Positions 44,356-53,054 of a stretch of 64,000 nucleotides of DNA are shown in pieces. Numbering within the stretch: the first letter of the stretch is position 1; every line of letters begins with the position of its first letter. The notes under the pieces are model-generated. The model ran no database searches. It saw nothing but the letters and a program-made list of their open reading frames with translations, and was not told where the DNA came from. The position numbers were made by a program, and so were the translations under genes. Source of the stretch: Bacillus sp. ISL-41 (lineage in GTDB: Bacteria; Bacillota; Bacilli; Bacillales; Cytobacillaceae); assembly GCF_018613235.1 (NCBI RefSeq), contig NZ_JAGGQP010000016.1, positions 145,753 to 209,752 of the forward strand, given 5' to 3'.

Positions 44356-44452
44356 ATTATCCACTCCAGCCCGAATGTTTTATGAAGTTAAGCAAAATTT
44401 GCTTTTTTTTCTTTCATTTGAGGGACTTAATAGTCCAAATATGGGTAATCGT

Positions 44453-46588
44453 TTATTTATCTTTAACTCTTAAAAGCCTTAACCCATTCAGAGTGACAAT
44501 CAGAGTCGCGCCCATATCGGCGAAAATCGCGATCCACAGGGTGAGCCATCCAGGAATGACCAGCAGCAGTGCCAGCAATTTCACGCCGATTGAGAAGCCG
44601 ATGTTCTGCTTGATGATTGCGAGTGTTTTGCGGCTCAATTTAATCGTGAACGGCAGCTTTTTCAAGTCATCTGCCATCAGGGCGATATCGGCGGTTTCGA
44701 GTGCGGTATCGGTGCCCGCTCCGCCCATCGCGACTCCGACCGTCGCAGCGGCGAGCGCAGGTGCATCATTGATGCCATCGCCGACCATCGCAACTTTTCC
44801 ATGTTTTTTCTGCAAGGCTTTTATGAAATCGAGCTTTTCTTCAGGAAGCAAATCAGATTCTATATCCGATACACCAGCCTGGCTGCCAATCGCAGCTGCG
44901 GTGCCTTTGTTGTCACCGGTCAGCATGATGGTCTTTTCAATGCCAAGCTCATGCAGACGGGAAACAACTTCCCTGCTCGACTCTCTTACTTCATCTGCTA
45001 CCGCGATTAATGCAAGCACTTCAGAATCGTTGCCTGCAACCATGACTGTTTTACCTTCAGACTGCAGGCGTGAAATTTCTTCAGCAGCCCCCGCAGGAAT
45101 TCCACCTTCGACGAGTTCTTCAAGGTATTTAGGGCTGCCGATATAATAGACAATCCCGTCGACAGTTCCCTTTAATCCTTTACCGGTTACCGATGTGAAA
45201 TCTTCAATCACTTTATCCATGTATGGTACTGTGTCTGCGTCTGCCTTTCGGACAATCGCAGAAGCAAGTGGATGCTGTGATTTATTTTCAAGGGCTGCAA
45301 TTACTGCTAAAAGACCGCTTGAATTTTCACCAGATAACAATTTGAAATCGGTAACGGCCGGCACTCCTTTTGTAAGCGTCCCCGTCTTATCAAAGGCAAC
45401 GGCTTTCAGCATGCCCATTTCCTCAAGGTGGACACCACCCTTTACAAGCACACCATGTTTAGCAGCATTGCCAATCGCTGTCACAACTGAAACTGGCGTT
45501 GAAATGACCAGGGCGCACGGACAGCCGACTACCAGGACGGCCAGCCCTTGATAAATCCACTCACTCCATCCTGCACCGAAGAGAAGCGGCGGTACAATAG
45601 CAACCAAAAATGCGACAAGGATAATAATCGGCGTGTAATACTTGGCGAAGCGGTCAACAAACGCCTGTGAAGGAGCTTTTTCCGCCTGTGCCTCTTCAAC
45701 AAGGTGAATGATTTTCGCGATTGTGGTATCGTCGACCAGTTTAGTGATTTTAACCTCGATGAGACCTTCCCCATTCAGCGTGCCGGCAAAAACTTCATCT
45801 CCTGTGCTCTTATCAGCTGGAACAGATTCCCCTGTAATCGCTGCCTGGTTGACAGCCGAGAATCCGGAAACCACTTCCCCATCCATGGCAATTTTCTCGC
45901 CTGGTTTTACAATCATGATATCGCCGACTTCTATTTCATTTACATGGATGCTGTATTCCCTGCCATTCCGGCGGACGAGAGCTTCTTTTGGCGCGATATC
46001 CATTAACGAACGAATCGAGGCTCTTGCCTTATCCATTGAATATCTTTCAAGCACTTCACTAATCGCAAACAATATGACAACGACGGCACCTTCACTCCAC
46101 TCGCCAATGATGGCAGCCCCGATGATTGCAACAGTCATCAGTGCCCTCATGTCAAAATCGAGCTTTAGAAGATTCTTTATTCCACTTTTAAAAAGGGAGT
46201 AGCCCCCTATAATAATCGCGCCCAGAAATAATAGGATGGCGAGCAAACTATCTTCACCAAAATTAACCTGAAAAAAATACGCGGCAATGATCATCACTAA
46301 GCTGATCAATACCGTAGCATTTTCCTGCCAGAACGGTTTCTTTTTTTCAGGGATCATCTCTGCTTTATCCGGGTAAAGGCGCAGGTTCTCAAATGCGCCA
46401 GCATGCTCCAGTTCCTCAATAGAGGCTTTACCGAAAACAGTCAGCTTGGAAGCGCCAAAGTTTACTTTTGCATCAAAAACACCATCCAGGTGCTTTACGT
46501 TCTCTTCGAACTTTCCGGCACAGCTTGCTCAGGTGAAGCCCTGTACCCGATAAATGGTTTTCTCGCCAGAATGCGCTGCTTCAGTCAT
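44453..46588 (-). CDS. cadA: Cadmium/zinc-exporting P-type ATPase CadA with in-frame TGA
   Basis: A P1B-type ATPase that exports Cd/Zn/Pb. Eight membrane helices with the '[11 protein letters not shown]' CPC motif, phosphorylation site '[11 protein letters not shown]', 'SQHPLASAI' and '[18 protein letters not shown]' are all intact from the ATG at 46357 on. The true start is the ATG at 46588 (AGGAG upstream, overlapping the cadC stop), giving an N-terminal heavy-metal domain '[22 protein letters not shown]'. TGA at 46529-46531 stands where relatives have the first Cys of C-x-x-C. After it the frame stays open and well conserved ('[11 protein letters not shown]', '[12 protein letters not shown]'). 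Either a nonsense mutation (with re-start near 46357), an error, or recoding. Confidence 0.88.
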
Positions 46589-46949
46589 TCAAATCCAACT
46601 CCTTTTGGTGTTCAAACGCCAGGTGAATCAATTGCTTCACATGGTCATCCACCAGTGAATAATAAACAAGCTTCCCTTCCTTGCGGAATTTTGCGAGACC
46701 AAGATTCTTCAACAGCCTTAAATGGTGGGAAGCAGTAGCAGTGGACGAATTAACGACCGCAGCTACATCACAAACACAAAGCTCATTGCCTACATATAGT
46801 GAGTATGCGATTTTAATCCTTGTTTCATCTGACAACGCCTTGAATATTTTTGCGGCTTCAATTGTATTTTGTTCTTTCAATTCAGCAGACACTTGTTCCA
46901 CTTTTTCGTCATGGACGCAATTGACCTGGCAGACATCCTGCTCCTTCAA
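46581..46949 (-). CDS. cadC: ArsR/SmtB-type metal-sensing repressor CadC
   Basis: A 122-residue winged-helix repressor of the cad operon. Metal site residues are the N-terminal Cys pair ('DVCQVNC') and 'ELCVCDV' (about residue 61). The helix-turn-helix is 'VAAVVNSSTATASHHLRLLKNLGLAKFRKEGKLVYYSL'. I start it at the TTG at 46949, 5 bases after GGGGTGA, because this matches the N-terminus of known CadC; an ATG at 46967 lies inside the operator. Cd, Pb or Zn binding would release it and allow CadC-CadA synthesis. The stop overlaps the cadA start by 8 bases. Confidence 0.93.
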   Translation of the reverse strand: MKEQDVCQVNCVHDEKVEQVSAELKEQNTIEAAKIFKALSDETRIKIAYSLYVGNELCVCDVAAVVNSSTATASHHLRLLKNLGLAKFRKEGKLVYYSLVDDHVKQLIHLAFEHQKELDLND

Positions 46950-46965
46950 TTTGCTCACCCCATTC

Positions 46966-47011
46966 ATTCAAATGATCTTTTGATTATATCTTATTCAAAT
47001 GACTGTTTGAT
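46966..47011 (-). promoter_or_regulatory. Two CadC-type operator copies
   Basis: ATTCAAATGATCTTTTGAT (46966-46984) and ATTCAAATGACTGTTTGAT (46993-47011) are two near-identical inverted repeats (TCAAA-N6-TTTGA), 27 bases apart, directly ahead of cadC. The form is that of ArsR-family operators such as those of cad operons. Confidence 0.75.
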
Positions 47012-47024
47012 TGTCAAACAAAAA

Positions 47025-47048
47025 TAAAAAACCAGGAAATCTCCTGGT
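47025..47048 (-). terminator. Terminator ahead of cadC, after the 94-residue membrane gene
   Basis: ACCAGGA, loop AATC, TCCTGGT, with six T on the minus strand. It ends the transcript of the small membrane gene upstream. Confidence 0.85.
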
Positions 47049-47056
47049 TTTAAAGG

Positions 47057-47341
47057 TTAGGCTGTTTTCTCACCCTGCCGGTCGGCAACCTTCTTGAAGT
47101 AGAAACCTAGTTTGACGAGGCCAACTGCCGTCAAGGAAAGAATCATGTTGAAGAACACTGCAAATATCGCAAGATCCATGACTTCAAAGAAGAATGCATA
47201 TAGAAATCCAACTGCCCCAAATAGTGATATTGTGATGAGAAAATGCATCCTCGGAAAAAGAAAGGTAATGATTCCGCTAAACAACATAACTAGTGAACCC
47301 ATGATAAATAGATGAAAACCGAATAAAAGTAATAACTCCAA
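47057..47341 (-). CDS. Small membrane protein, unrecognised
   Basis: A 94-residue protein with three hydrophobic helices (about residues 5-28, 33-52 and 55-78) and a basic C-terminal tail (FYFKKVADRQGEKTA), so the C-terminus should be cytoplasmic. No family recognised. It is followed at once by a terminator and is not linked to the cad genes by transcription. Its start is not decided by a strong site (GGGGGAATTG precedes the ATG). Confidence 0.7.
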   Translation of the reverse strand: MELLLLFGFHLFIMGSLVMLFSGIITFLFPRMHFLITISLFGAVGFLYAFFFEVMDLAIFAVFFNMILSLTAVGLVKLGFYFKKVADRQGEKTA

Positions 47342-47434
47342 AACAATTCCCCCAGTATTCGTGTTGTTGGTTTGGTGGAAATGATTCCACCACTTTCCAA
47401 TTCCCTCTGGGTTCCTTGTCTAAACAAAAAGACC

Positions 47435-47983
47435 TTAAATTCGGTCATCCCATATTCTATTAAGCATCGTTTCTTCGTTGGAAACGACGAGTTCGAATAC
47501 ATCGGGATTCGTCATTTCCATCAGGCAGTCGTAACCGAAGCTTTCATTGAAATATCTCATTAGCAATGTCGTCATGTTACCGTGGCTGACCAGTAAAATA
47601 TGTTCATGTTCTGAACATAATAAATCCTCAATCAATGATTTGGCTCGATTCATCGCAGCAGAATGAGATTCTCCGCCTTCAAATACCAGCTCAAAATCCT
47701 CAAAGCTTTGCTTTAGCTTATCTCGCCAGTCCTCAAGGTTGACTGTACTAAGCACTCTTTCTCCAAGTCTGTCATCCTCCAGAACTCTTATTCCTCTTGA
47801 ATCAGAAAGAGGTTTAATTGTATCGACCGCTCTTTTAAAAGGGCTCGAATAGATGATATCTATTTCTTTTCGCTTGAAAAAGTCCATTAGTGCCAGCGCC
47901 TGCTTCCTGCCCTGTTCAGTCAACGGTGAGTCTACAGGCTGGCCGGCCGCACTGGCGTGACGGACAAGATAGATTGTTTTCAA
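47435..47983 (-). CDS. Histidine phosphatase family protein
   Basis: A 182-residue phosphoglycerate-mutase-like protein: the active-site motif reads 'TIYLVRHASAAGQ' (R-H-A rather than the common R-H-G), with 'EIDIIYSSPFKRAVDTIKPLSDSRGIRVLEDDRLGERVLSTVNLEDW' and the second histidine in 'ILLVSHGNMTTLLMRYF'. Both catalytic histidines and both arginines seem present. Substrate unknown. TTG start at 47983, six bases after GGGGTG; it follows rnz by 17 bases. Confidence 0.85.
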   Translation of the reverse strand: MKTIYLVRHASAAGQPVDSPLTEQGRKQALALMDFFKRKEIDIIYSSPFKRAVDTIKPLSDSRGIRVLEDDRLGERVLSTVNLEDWRDKLKQSFEDFELVFEGGESHSAAMNRAKSLIEDLLCSEHEHILLVSHGNMTTLLMRYFNESFGYDCLMEMTNPDVFELVVSNEETMLNRIWDDRI

Positions 47984-48000
47984 TCAAAACACCCCTTTAT

Positions 48001-48930
48001 TCAGTCATGGTCATAAGGAACGGAGATTTCCATAAAATCTTCTGAAACAACCGTATTGGCAAACACTGTTTGTGCTTCCGCTTCAAGCTCCTTCCAGTCA
48101 TTTGGGTCATACCTGGAGCTAATATGGGTCAGGCACAACTTTTTTACACCTGCATTCAAGGCTGTTTCAGCAGCCTGCAGAGTGGTCGAATGAAAATATT
48201 CATAAGCAAGTGCACCTTCATCTGCTGAAAAAGTCGCTTCGTGGACGAGAAGATCTGCATTTTGGGCAAGAACTGCAGCATTTACGCAAACCCTTGTGTC
48301 ACCTAAGACCGTGACAACCCTCCCTTTTTGCGGCGGACCGACAAACTCAGCAGGATCGATGACCGTTCCGTCATCCAATATGACTTCTTCCCCATTCTTG
48401 ATTTTCCTGTAGTCTGGACCAGGCTTCACACCTGCAGCTTGAAGGTTATCCGCAAGAAGAGTCCCGGGACGGTCCTTCTCCTTTACTCTGTACCCATACG
48501 AGGGAATTCCATGCTCCAACAGTCTTGCTTCAACGATAAATTGCTCATCTTCAAAAATGACACCTTCCTCAAGCTCAATGATTTCAATCGGATATTTCAA
48601 ATAAGATTTACTGATTTTCAAAGATACCTGGATATACTCTTTAATCCCGGGAGGACCATACACGGTAACCAATGACTCTCCTCCCTGGAAGGAACGGCTT
48701 GACAGCAGTCCCGGCAAACCATATATATGGTCTCCGTGCAGGTGAGTGATGAAAATTTTCTCAATCCTGCGCGGTTTAATGCTTGTATGTAAAATTTGAT
48801 GTTGAGTTGCTTCGCCGCAGTCAAACAGCCAAACGGCTCCGCGCTCCTCCAGCAATTTCAATGCGATTGAGGTCACATTCCTCAGTTTGGCCGGGATACC
48901 CGCACCTGTTCCAAGAAAAAAAACATCCAT
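48001..48930 (-). CDS. rnz: Ribonuclease Z
   Basis: tRNA 3'-end endonuclease of the MBL fold. The 309-residue protein has '[24 protein letters not shown]', the metal motif '[22 protein letters not shown]' and 'LVHEATF' and 'LTHISSRY' downstream. An exosite-like insertion follows '[13 protein letters not shown]'. Start at the ATG at 48930, where the family begins; the frame is open 12 codons further up. It lies divergent from zwf, as in B. subtilis (yqjK). Confidence 0.94.
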   Translation of the reverse strand: MDVFFLGTGAGIPAKLRNVTSIALKLLEERGAVWLFDCGEATQHQILHTSIKPRRIEKIFITHLHGDHIYGLPGLLSSRSFQGGESLVTVYGPPGIKEYIQVSLKISKSYLKYPIEIIELEEGVIFEDEQFIVEARLLEHGIPSYGYRVKEKDRPGTLLADNLQAAGVKPGPDYRKIKNGEEVILDDGTVIDPAEFVGPPQKGRVVTVLGDTRVCVNAAVLAQNADLLVHEATFSADEGALAYEYFHSTTLQAAETALNAGVKKLCLTHISSRYDPNDWKELEAEAQTVFANTVVSEDFMEISVPYDHD

Positions 48931-49189
48931 AATCCTTACATCCTCCCATAAAAAAACACCTGTCATCCTGCAGGCAGAATCATTATTCCTTTCAATATAT
49001 CACAACGGGCATTATTCATCTAAACGAAACGCCGGAATTAACCAGAAGGGGATAGTTCCATGGAATTGGAAGAAAACTAAATACAGTTCAAACAGTTGCT
49101 AATTGTTCTCGAAACAGATAAAATTTTGTATTTGTAAAGTGTTTTTTTATACATACCTTTAAATTCACATAAAAGAGAGGTTCTATATT

Positions 49190-50689
49190 GTGGAACACAC
49201 CGAAAAACCAACAGCTTTAATCATGATCTTCGGAGCTACTGGAGACCTGGCAAACCGTAAATTGTTTCCTTCCCTCTATAACTTGTTTAAAAAAGGAAAA
49301 CTGGACAAGTTCGCGGTCGTAGGCGTAGCCCGCCGCTCACTTTCAAATGATGAATTCCAGCTGAGGGTAAAAGAATCTGTTAAGGAGATCGGGGAGACAG
49401 ACGCTGATATCGACGAGTTCGTATCCAAGTTTTATTATCATTCCCATGATGTAACTGATTCAAGTTCTTATCTTGCCCTTGGAAAGCTTTCCGAAGATTT
49501 GGACAGCCACTATGGACTGAATGGCAATCGAATTTTCTACCTGGCAATGGCACCTGAATTCTTTGGAACAATCGCTGAGCACTTAAAGAAGGATAAGCTT
49601 ACCGATGTATCAGGGTTCAAGCGCCTGGTCATTGAGAAGCCCTTCGGACATGACCTTGAGTCGGCAAAAGTATTGAACAAGCAAATCCGAACTGCTTTTA
49701 CGGAGGATGAAATCTACCGAATTGACCACTATCTTGGAAAAGAAATGGTCCAGAATATCGAAGTAATCCGTTTTGCCAATGCCCTGTTCGAACCACTCTG
49801 GAATAACCGGTACATTTCCAATATCCAGGTTACATCAAGCGAAACGCTTGGAGTGGAAGAGCGCGGCCGTTATTACGAGAAAAGCGGCGCTCTAAGGGAT
49901 ATGGTCCAGAACCATATGCTGCAAATGGTTTCATTACTCGCGATGGAACCGCCGATCAAATTAACGACTGATGAGGTCCGCTCGGAAAAAGTTAGAGTAT
50001 TCCGTGCCCTCCGTCCTATTAAAGGCGACGAAGTCAATGAATATTTTGTTCGGGGCCAATATGATAAAGGTGTCATGAACGAAACAGACGTACCTGCTTA
50101 CCGACAGGAGGAAATGGTGAATCCAGAATCCAATACAGAAACATTTGTAGCTGGAAAGCTGATGATTGATAACTTCCGCTGGGCTGGAGTTCCTTTCTAC
50201 ATCCGTACTGGAAAAAGGATGAAGGCAAAGTCAACGAAAATTGTGATTCAATTCAAAGATATCCCAATGGATTTATATTATCAGCCAGAAAAAACGGTAA
50301 ATCCAAATCTGCTTGTCATTCATATCCAGCCAGAAGAAGGAATCACCCTCCACTTGAATGCCAAGAAATCTGGCCAGGGTACGAAAGCTACACCTGTCAA
50401 GCTGAATTACTCAAATAAAGGGATTGACGGACTGAATACTCCAGAAGCATATGAAAAACTTCTTTATGATTCATTGCGTGGAGACGCAACCAACTTTACA
50501 CATTGGGATGAAGTCGCATTATCCTGGAGCTTCGTTGATAATATTTCAGCTGTTTGGGAAAATACCAAAGAGCCAGCCTTCGCTAACTATGCCTCAGGTT
50601 CCATGGGGCCGGACGCAGCAGACAAGCTGCTAGAGAAGGATGGATTCTTCTGGTGGCCAATCACTGAAATCGATGTAGAAAATTGTTAA
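49190..50689 (+). CDS. zwf: Glucose-6-phosphate 1-dehydrogenase
   Basis: First step of the oxidative pentose phosphate pathway. The 499-residue enzyme has the N-terminal coenzyme motif 'IMIFGATGDLANRKLFPSLYNLF', the catalytic 'YRIDHYLGKEMVQNIEVIRFAN' (H-Y-L-G-K) and 'GPDAADKLLEKDGFFWWPI' at the C-terminus. It starts with GTG at 49190, ten bases after GAGAGG. Its partner gndA is 3 kb downstream on the other strand, so the two pathway genes are not an operon. Confidence 0.96.
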   Translation: MEHTEKPTALIMIFGATGDLANRKLFPSLYNLFKKGKLDKFAVVGVARRSLSNDEFQLRVKESVKEIGETDADIDEFVSKFYYHSHDVTDSSSYLALGKLSEDLDSHYGLNGNRIFYLAMAPEFFGTIAEHLKKDKLTDVSGFKRLVIEKPFGHDLESAKVLNKQIRTAFTEDEIYRIDHYLGKEMVQNIEVIRFANALFEPLWNNRYISNIQVTSSETLGVEERGRYYEKSGALRDMVQNHMLQMVSLLAMEPPIKLTTDEVRSEKVRVFRALRPIKGDEVNEYFVRGQYDKGVMNETDVPAYRQEEMVNPESNTETFVAGKLMIDNFRWAGVPFYIRTGKRMKAKSTKIVIQFKDIPMDLYYQPEKTVNPNLLVIHIQPEEGITLHLNAKKSGQGTKATPVKLNYSNKGIDGLNTPEAYEKLLYDSLRGDATNFTHWDEVALSWSFVDNISAVWENTKEPAFANYASGSMGPDAADKLLEKDGFFWWPITEIDVENC

Positions 50690-50700
50690 TATAACAAACA

Positions 50701-50810
50701 GCGCAAGCGCCTCTTTCAGCCCCGACAAGCACTGGAGGGCATGACAGTGAAGTCGTTCTTTGACTTCATTGGCAGGACCGAAACGTCTCGAGGGGCTAGG
50801 CGCTGGAGCT
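50701..50810. repeat. GCGCAAGCGCC intergenic repeat, copy 1
   Basis: The ~110-bp element starts GCGCAAGCGCCT, contains CAGCCCCGACAAGC, TGGAGGGC and GTGAAGTCGTTCTTTGACTT, and ends AGGGGCTAGGCGCT, complementary to its start. A closely similar copy begins at 63896. It lies behind zwf. The rest of 50811-50877 shows nothing clear. Confidence 0.85.
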
Positions 50811-50877
50811 GGATTAAGACACCCACATGCAGTTATCCACACCAAAAATGCTTTTATAATTCCTATAAAAGAACTGA

Positions 50878-50910
50878 AATCCCGCCCTGGTAACAGGCGG
50901 GATTTTTTTG
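50878..50910 (+). terminator. Terminator downstream of zwf and the repeat
   Basis: AATCCCGCC, 9-base loop, GGCGGGATT and seven T, about 190 bases after the zwf stop. Confidence 0.85.
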
Positions 50911-50976
50911 CAATGTCCCTGGAATTTCAAATTTCATTCTTTGGTGATTACGTTATTTCGCTGCCTTAATCCAAGT

Positions 50977-51183
50977 TCAGCCCCCAAAAAAGAAATCCAG
51001 GAGATTAGATCCGGCAGATGCTTCCTTGTTGTAAAACTCCGAGTATCCGCAATTTCTGCAGTAAACGACAGTGAACTGGTTATTCTGGATATCAAACATC
51101 TTAGACAAGCCCGTTCCCGTCATTGCCACATCCTTTTGACCTGCATCTGTGCTTCCGCATTTAATACAACCATTTCCATTCAT
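50977..51183 (-). CDS. Zinc-ribbon protein
   Basis: A 68-residue protein with two C-x-x-C knuckles ('GCIKCGS' at about residues 5-11 and 'YCRNCGYSEF' at about 42-51), the metal site of a small zinc ribbon. The C-terminal tail is glycine/phenylalanine-rich (LLDFFFGG). Similar orphan proteins are common in Firmicutes and often annotated as nucleic-acid-binding, though this is not shown. ATG at 51183 follows GGGAG by 9 bases. Confidence 0.82.
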   Translation of the reverse strand: MNGNGCIKCGSTDAGQKDVAMTGTGLSKMFDIQNNQFTVVYCRNCGYSEFYNKEASAGSNLLDFFFGG

Positions 51184-51285
51184 GTATTCCAACTCCCTTT
51201 TTTAAGCTATATTACATTTACGCATCAGGTAAAGTTTGGTTTCACTTTTTCGCCCTATCGAGGGTATCCTGGTCTCGCAAGCTGC

Positions 51286-51304
51286 AAAGTTTCCGAAAAG
51301 AGCC
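51286..51304. repeat. Single copy of the CGAAAAGAGCC repeat arm
   Basis: AAAGTTTCCGAAAAGAGCC resembles the right arm of the inverted repeat at 25963-26046 (AAGTTCCTCGAAAAGAGCC). It lies in the gap between the zinc-ribbon and ywaF genes with no partner arm that I can see. Confidence 0.5.
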
Positions 51305-51368
51305 AACATAAAAGAAGCCTAAAAGGGATAACTTATGCTTATCCTATTTTCGGACTAGAGGTGGAAAC

Positions 51369-52103
51369 ATGGAGTGGTTTGGTCACAGCAATGAAGTTTT
51401 CGATTTTGATATGTTTTCTGCGAGTCATTATGCGATCATTACTATCTTTGTCTTGGTTAGTACCTTTATTTTCACGAACCGAAAGAAATTAAGTGATGAA
51501 AGATGGAGGAAAGCAGAGCTGGGAACTGCCATGTCATTAATCTTGATTGAGATTAGCAATCATCTTTGGATGTACAAGCATGCTGTCTGGAAATTAGGGC
51601 GGTCAATGCCGCTTGAATTATGCAATATTGGGCTCCTGCTCGCAATTGGTTTATTACTGACCAGGATGAAAATATTTTTCGAGCTTTTATTTTTCATTGC
51701 TTTATTAGGAGCTACACAAGCCATCATCACACCTGCATTAACCTATGATTTTCCTCATTTCCGCTTTTTTCACTTTTTCTATGCCCATATGATGATTGTA
51801 TGGGTGACCCTTTATTTCCTATGGGCTAAAGGTTATTATCCAACCTTCAGTTCTGTCATTAAAGTCGTTCTCTTTATCAATCTGCTGCTGCCAGCGATCT
51901 TGTTCATTAATAAGGCAGCTGACGGAAACTACTGGTTTTTACGCCATAAACCCAAAAGTCCAAGCTTTATGGATTTACTCGGCCCGTATCCGTGGTACAT
52001 TTTTTCATTGGAGAGTTTACTGGTGTTATTGAGTTTAATTGCCTGGCTCTGCATGCGGACCTGGCTAAAAGGTGAGAATAAAACTTCTTATTCGGAGTCA
52101 TAG
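51369..52103 (+). CDS. ywaF: YwaF-like integral membrane protein (TIGR02206 type)
   Basis: A 244-residue protein with about seven membrane helices. Conserved features are 'FSASHYAIITIFV', 'EISNHLWMYK', 'LPLELCNIGLLLAIGLLL'-like segment (here 'MPLELCNIG'), 'FFHFFYAHMMIVWVTLYF' and 'LLGPYPWYIFSLE'. This is the YwaF family of unknown function. AGAGGTGGAAAC precedes the ATG. Confidence 0.85.
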   Translation: MEWFGHSNEVFDFDMFSASHYAIITIFVLVSTFIFTNRKKLSDERWRKAELGTAMSLILIEISNHLWMYKHAVWKLGRSMPLELCNIGLLLAIGLLLTRMKIFFELLFFIALLGATQAIITPALTYDFPHFRFFHFFYAHMMIVWVTLYFLWAKGYYPTFSSVIKVVLFINLLLPAILFINKAADGNYWFLRHKPKSPSFMDLLGPYPWYIFSLESLLVLLSLIAWLCMRTWLKGENKTSYSES

Positions 52104-52123
52104 TGAATTTAGTGTCTTTTCCT

Positions 52124-52154
52124 TTAAAAATAGCTTGCGGAAGAATCCGCAAGC
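52124..52154 (-). terminator. Hairpin after the esterase gene
   Basis: GCTTGCGGA, loop of four bases, TCCGCAAGC, with TATTTTT on the minus strand. It also lies 30 bases behind ywaF on the plus strand. Confidence 0.78.
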
Positions 52155-52172
52155 CAAGAGGAAATTCACATA

Positions 52173-52916
52173 TCATGTGTTTCTTTTGATAAATTCAAGC
52201 GTTTGATCGATGATCATTTGCTGGTCGTTATCCAGGGTAGCCACATGGTAACTTTCTTTCATGTATTGAATCTCTTTTGTTTCTGAGCTGATATGATCAT
52301 AGATGGTTTGCGAATTATCAGGCGGGACAACATGGTCTTCATCTGAAACAAAAATTAACGCAGGACAGGAAACCTTTGATAAATCTTCTTTTACGGCTTT
52401 CATAAATGGCAATATTTCTTTAATGGATTGAACTGGGGTTTTTTCGTAAGCAAGCTCCGTTACACCCGGCTTCTTGATGTCGGATCCAATGGCATCCAGG
52501 AATCTTGTTCCTTCCAGCTGGAGGACTGGCTCCATTGCCGATATCTCAATAGCAGCATTGATCAGGACAATCCCTCTGATTTCAGGATATTTTTCTGCCA
52601 TATATAAAGTAAGTGTCCCGCCCATTGACAGGCCCGTTACAAAAATCGTATCACAACGCTGTTTTAACCACTGAAACCCTTCTTCAACCGATGCAATCCA
52701 ATCCTGGTAGGTTGATTGCTCCATGTCCTCATAGTGTGTACCGTGTCCCTTCAAACGCGGTCCGCAAACGGTATATCCTGCAGCAGCATATGCCTCGCCA
52801 AGCGGCCGCATACTCTGTGTTGAACCCGTAAAACCATGCGATACCAATATACCTACTGAATTCCCTTCAAAATAAAACGGTTCTGCCCCTTGCAGTACTG
52901 GATAGTTTCCCGCCAT
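52173..52916 (-). CDS. Carboxylesterase, alpha/beta hydrolase (Est30 type)
   Basis: A 247-residue hydrolase: 'ILVSHGFTGSTQSMRPLGEAYA' (oxyanion region), nucleophile elbow 'FVTGLSMGGTLTLYMA', acid in 'LIFVSDEDHVVPPDN' and His in 'YMKESYHVATLDND'. Close in pattern to the Geobacillus Est30/YvaK carboxylesterases, which hydrolyse short acyl esters; the native substrate is unknown. ATG at 52916 follows GGAGGGATTGAGT. It lies behind gndA on the same strand, past a terminator. Confidence 0.87.
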   Translation of the reverse strand: MAGNYPVLQGAEPFYFEGNSVGILVSHGFTGSTQSMRPLGEAYAAAGYTVCGPRLKGHGTHYEDMEQSTYQDWIASVEEGFQWLKQRCDTIFVTGLSMGGTLTLYMAEKYPEIRGIVLINAAIEISAMEPVLQLEGTRFLDAIGSDIKKPGVTELAYEKTPVQSIKEILPFMKAVKEDLSKVSCPALIFVSDEDHVVPPDNSQTIYDHISSETKEIQYMKESYHVATLDNDQQMIIDQTLEFIKRNT

Positions 52917-53015
52917 ACTCAATCCCTCCATTCATAAATACCATCCATTAAAGGTTTCGACTGAATCTTTTGAAAACCCTTCCTGCATTTAAAAATCTTC
53001 CCTTTCTATAAATGC

Positions 53016-53047
53016 AAAAGCACAGCGAACACGAGGTCCGCTGTGCT
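53016..53047 (-). terminator. Terminator after gndA
   Basis: AGCACAGCG and CGCTGTGCT pair around an 11-base loop and are followed by TTTTGC on the minus strand, 8 bases after the gndA stop. Confidence 0.8.
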
Positions 53048-53054
53048 AACTTTC

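Noticed and set aside
44382..45146. 254-codon open frame antisense to the 3' end of cadA
   Set aside because: Serine/alanine-rich translation typical of an antisense shadow of a conserved gene.
46485..46531. Convincing SECIS element after the cadA TGA
   Set aside because: Only two short 4-bp stems separated by an internal loop can be drawn; this is too weak to claim a selenocysteine element by itself.
49060..49081. Six-codon leader peptide upstream of zwf
   Set aside because: It has a plausible site (AAGGGGAT) but only six codons, no attenuator hairpin after it, and no known zwf attenuation.
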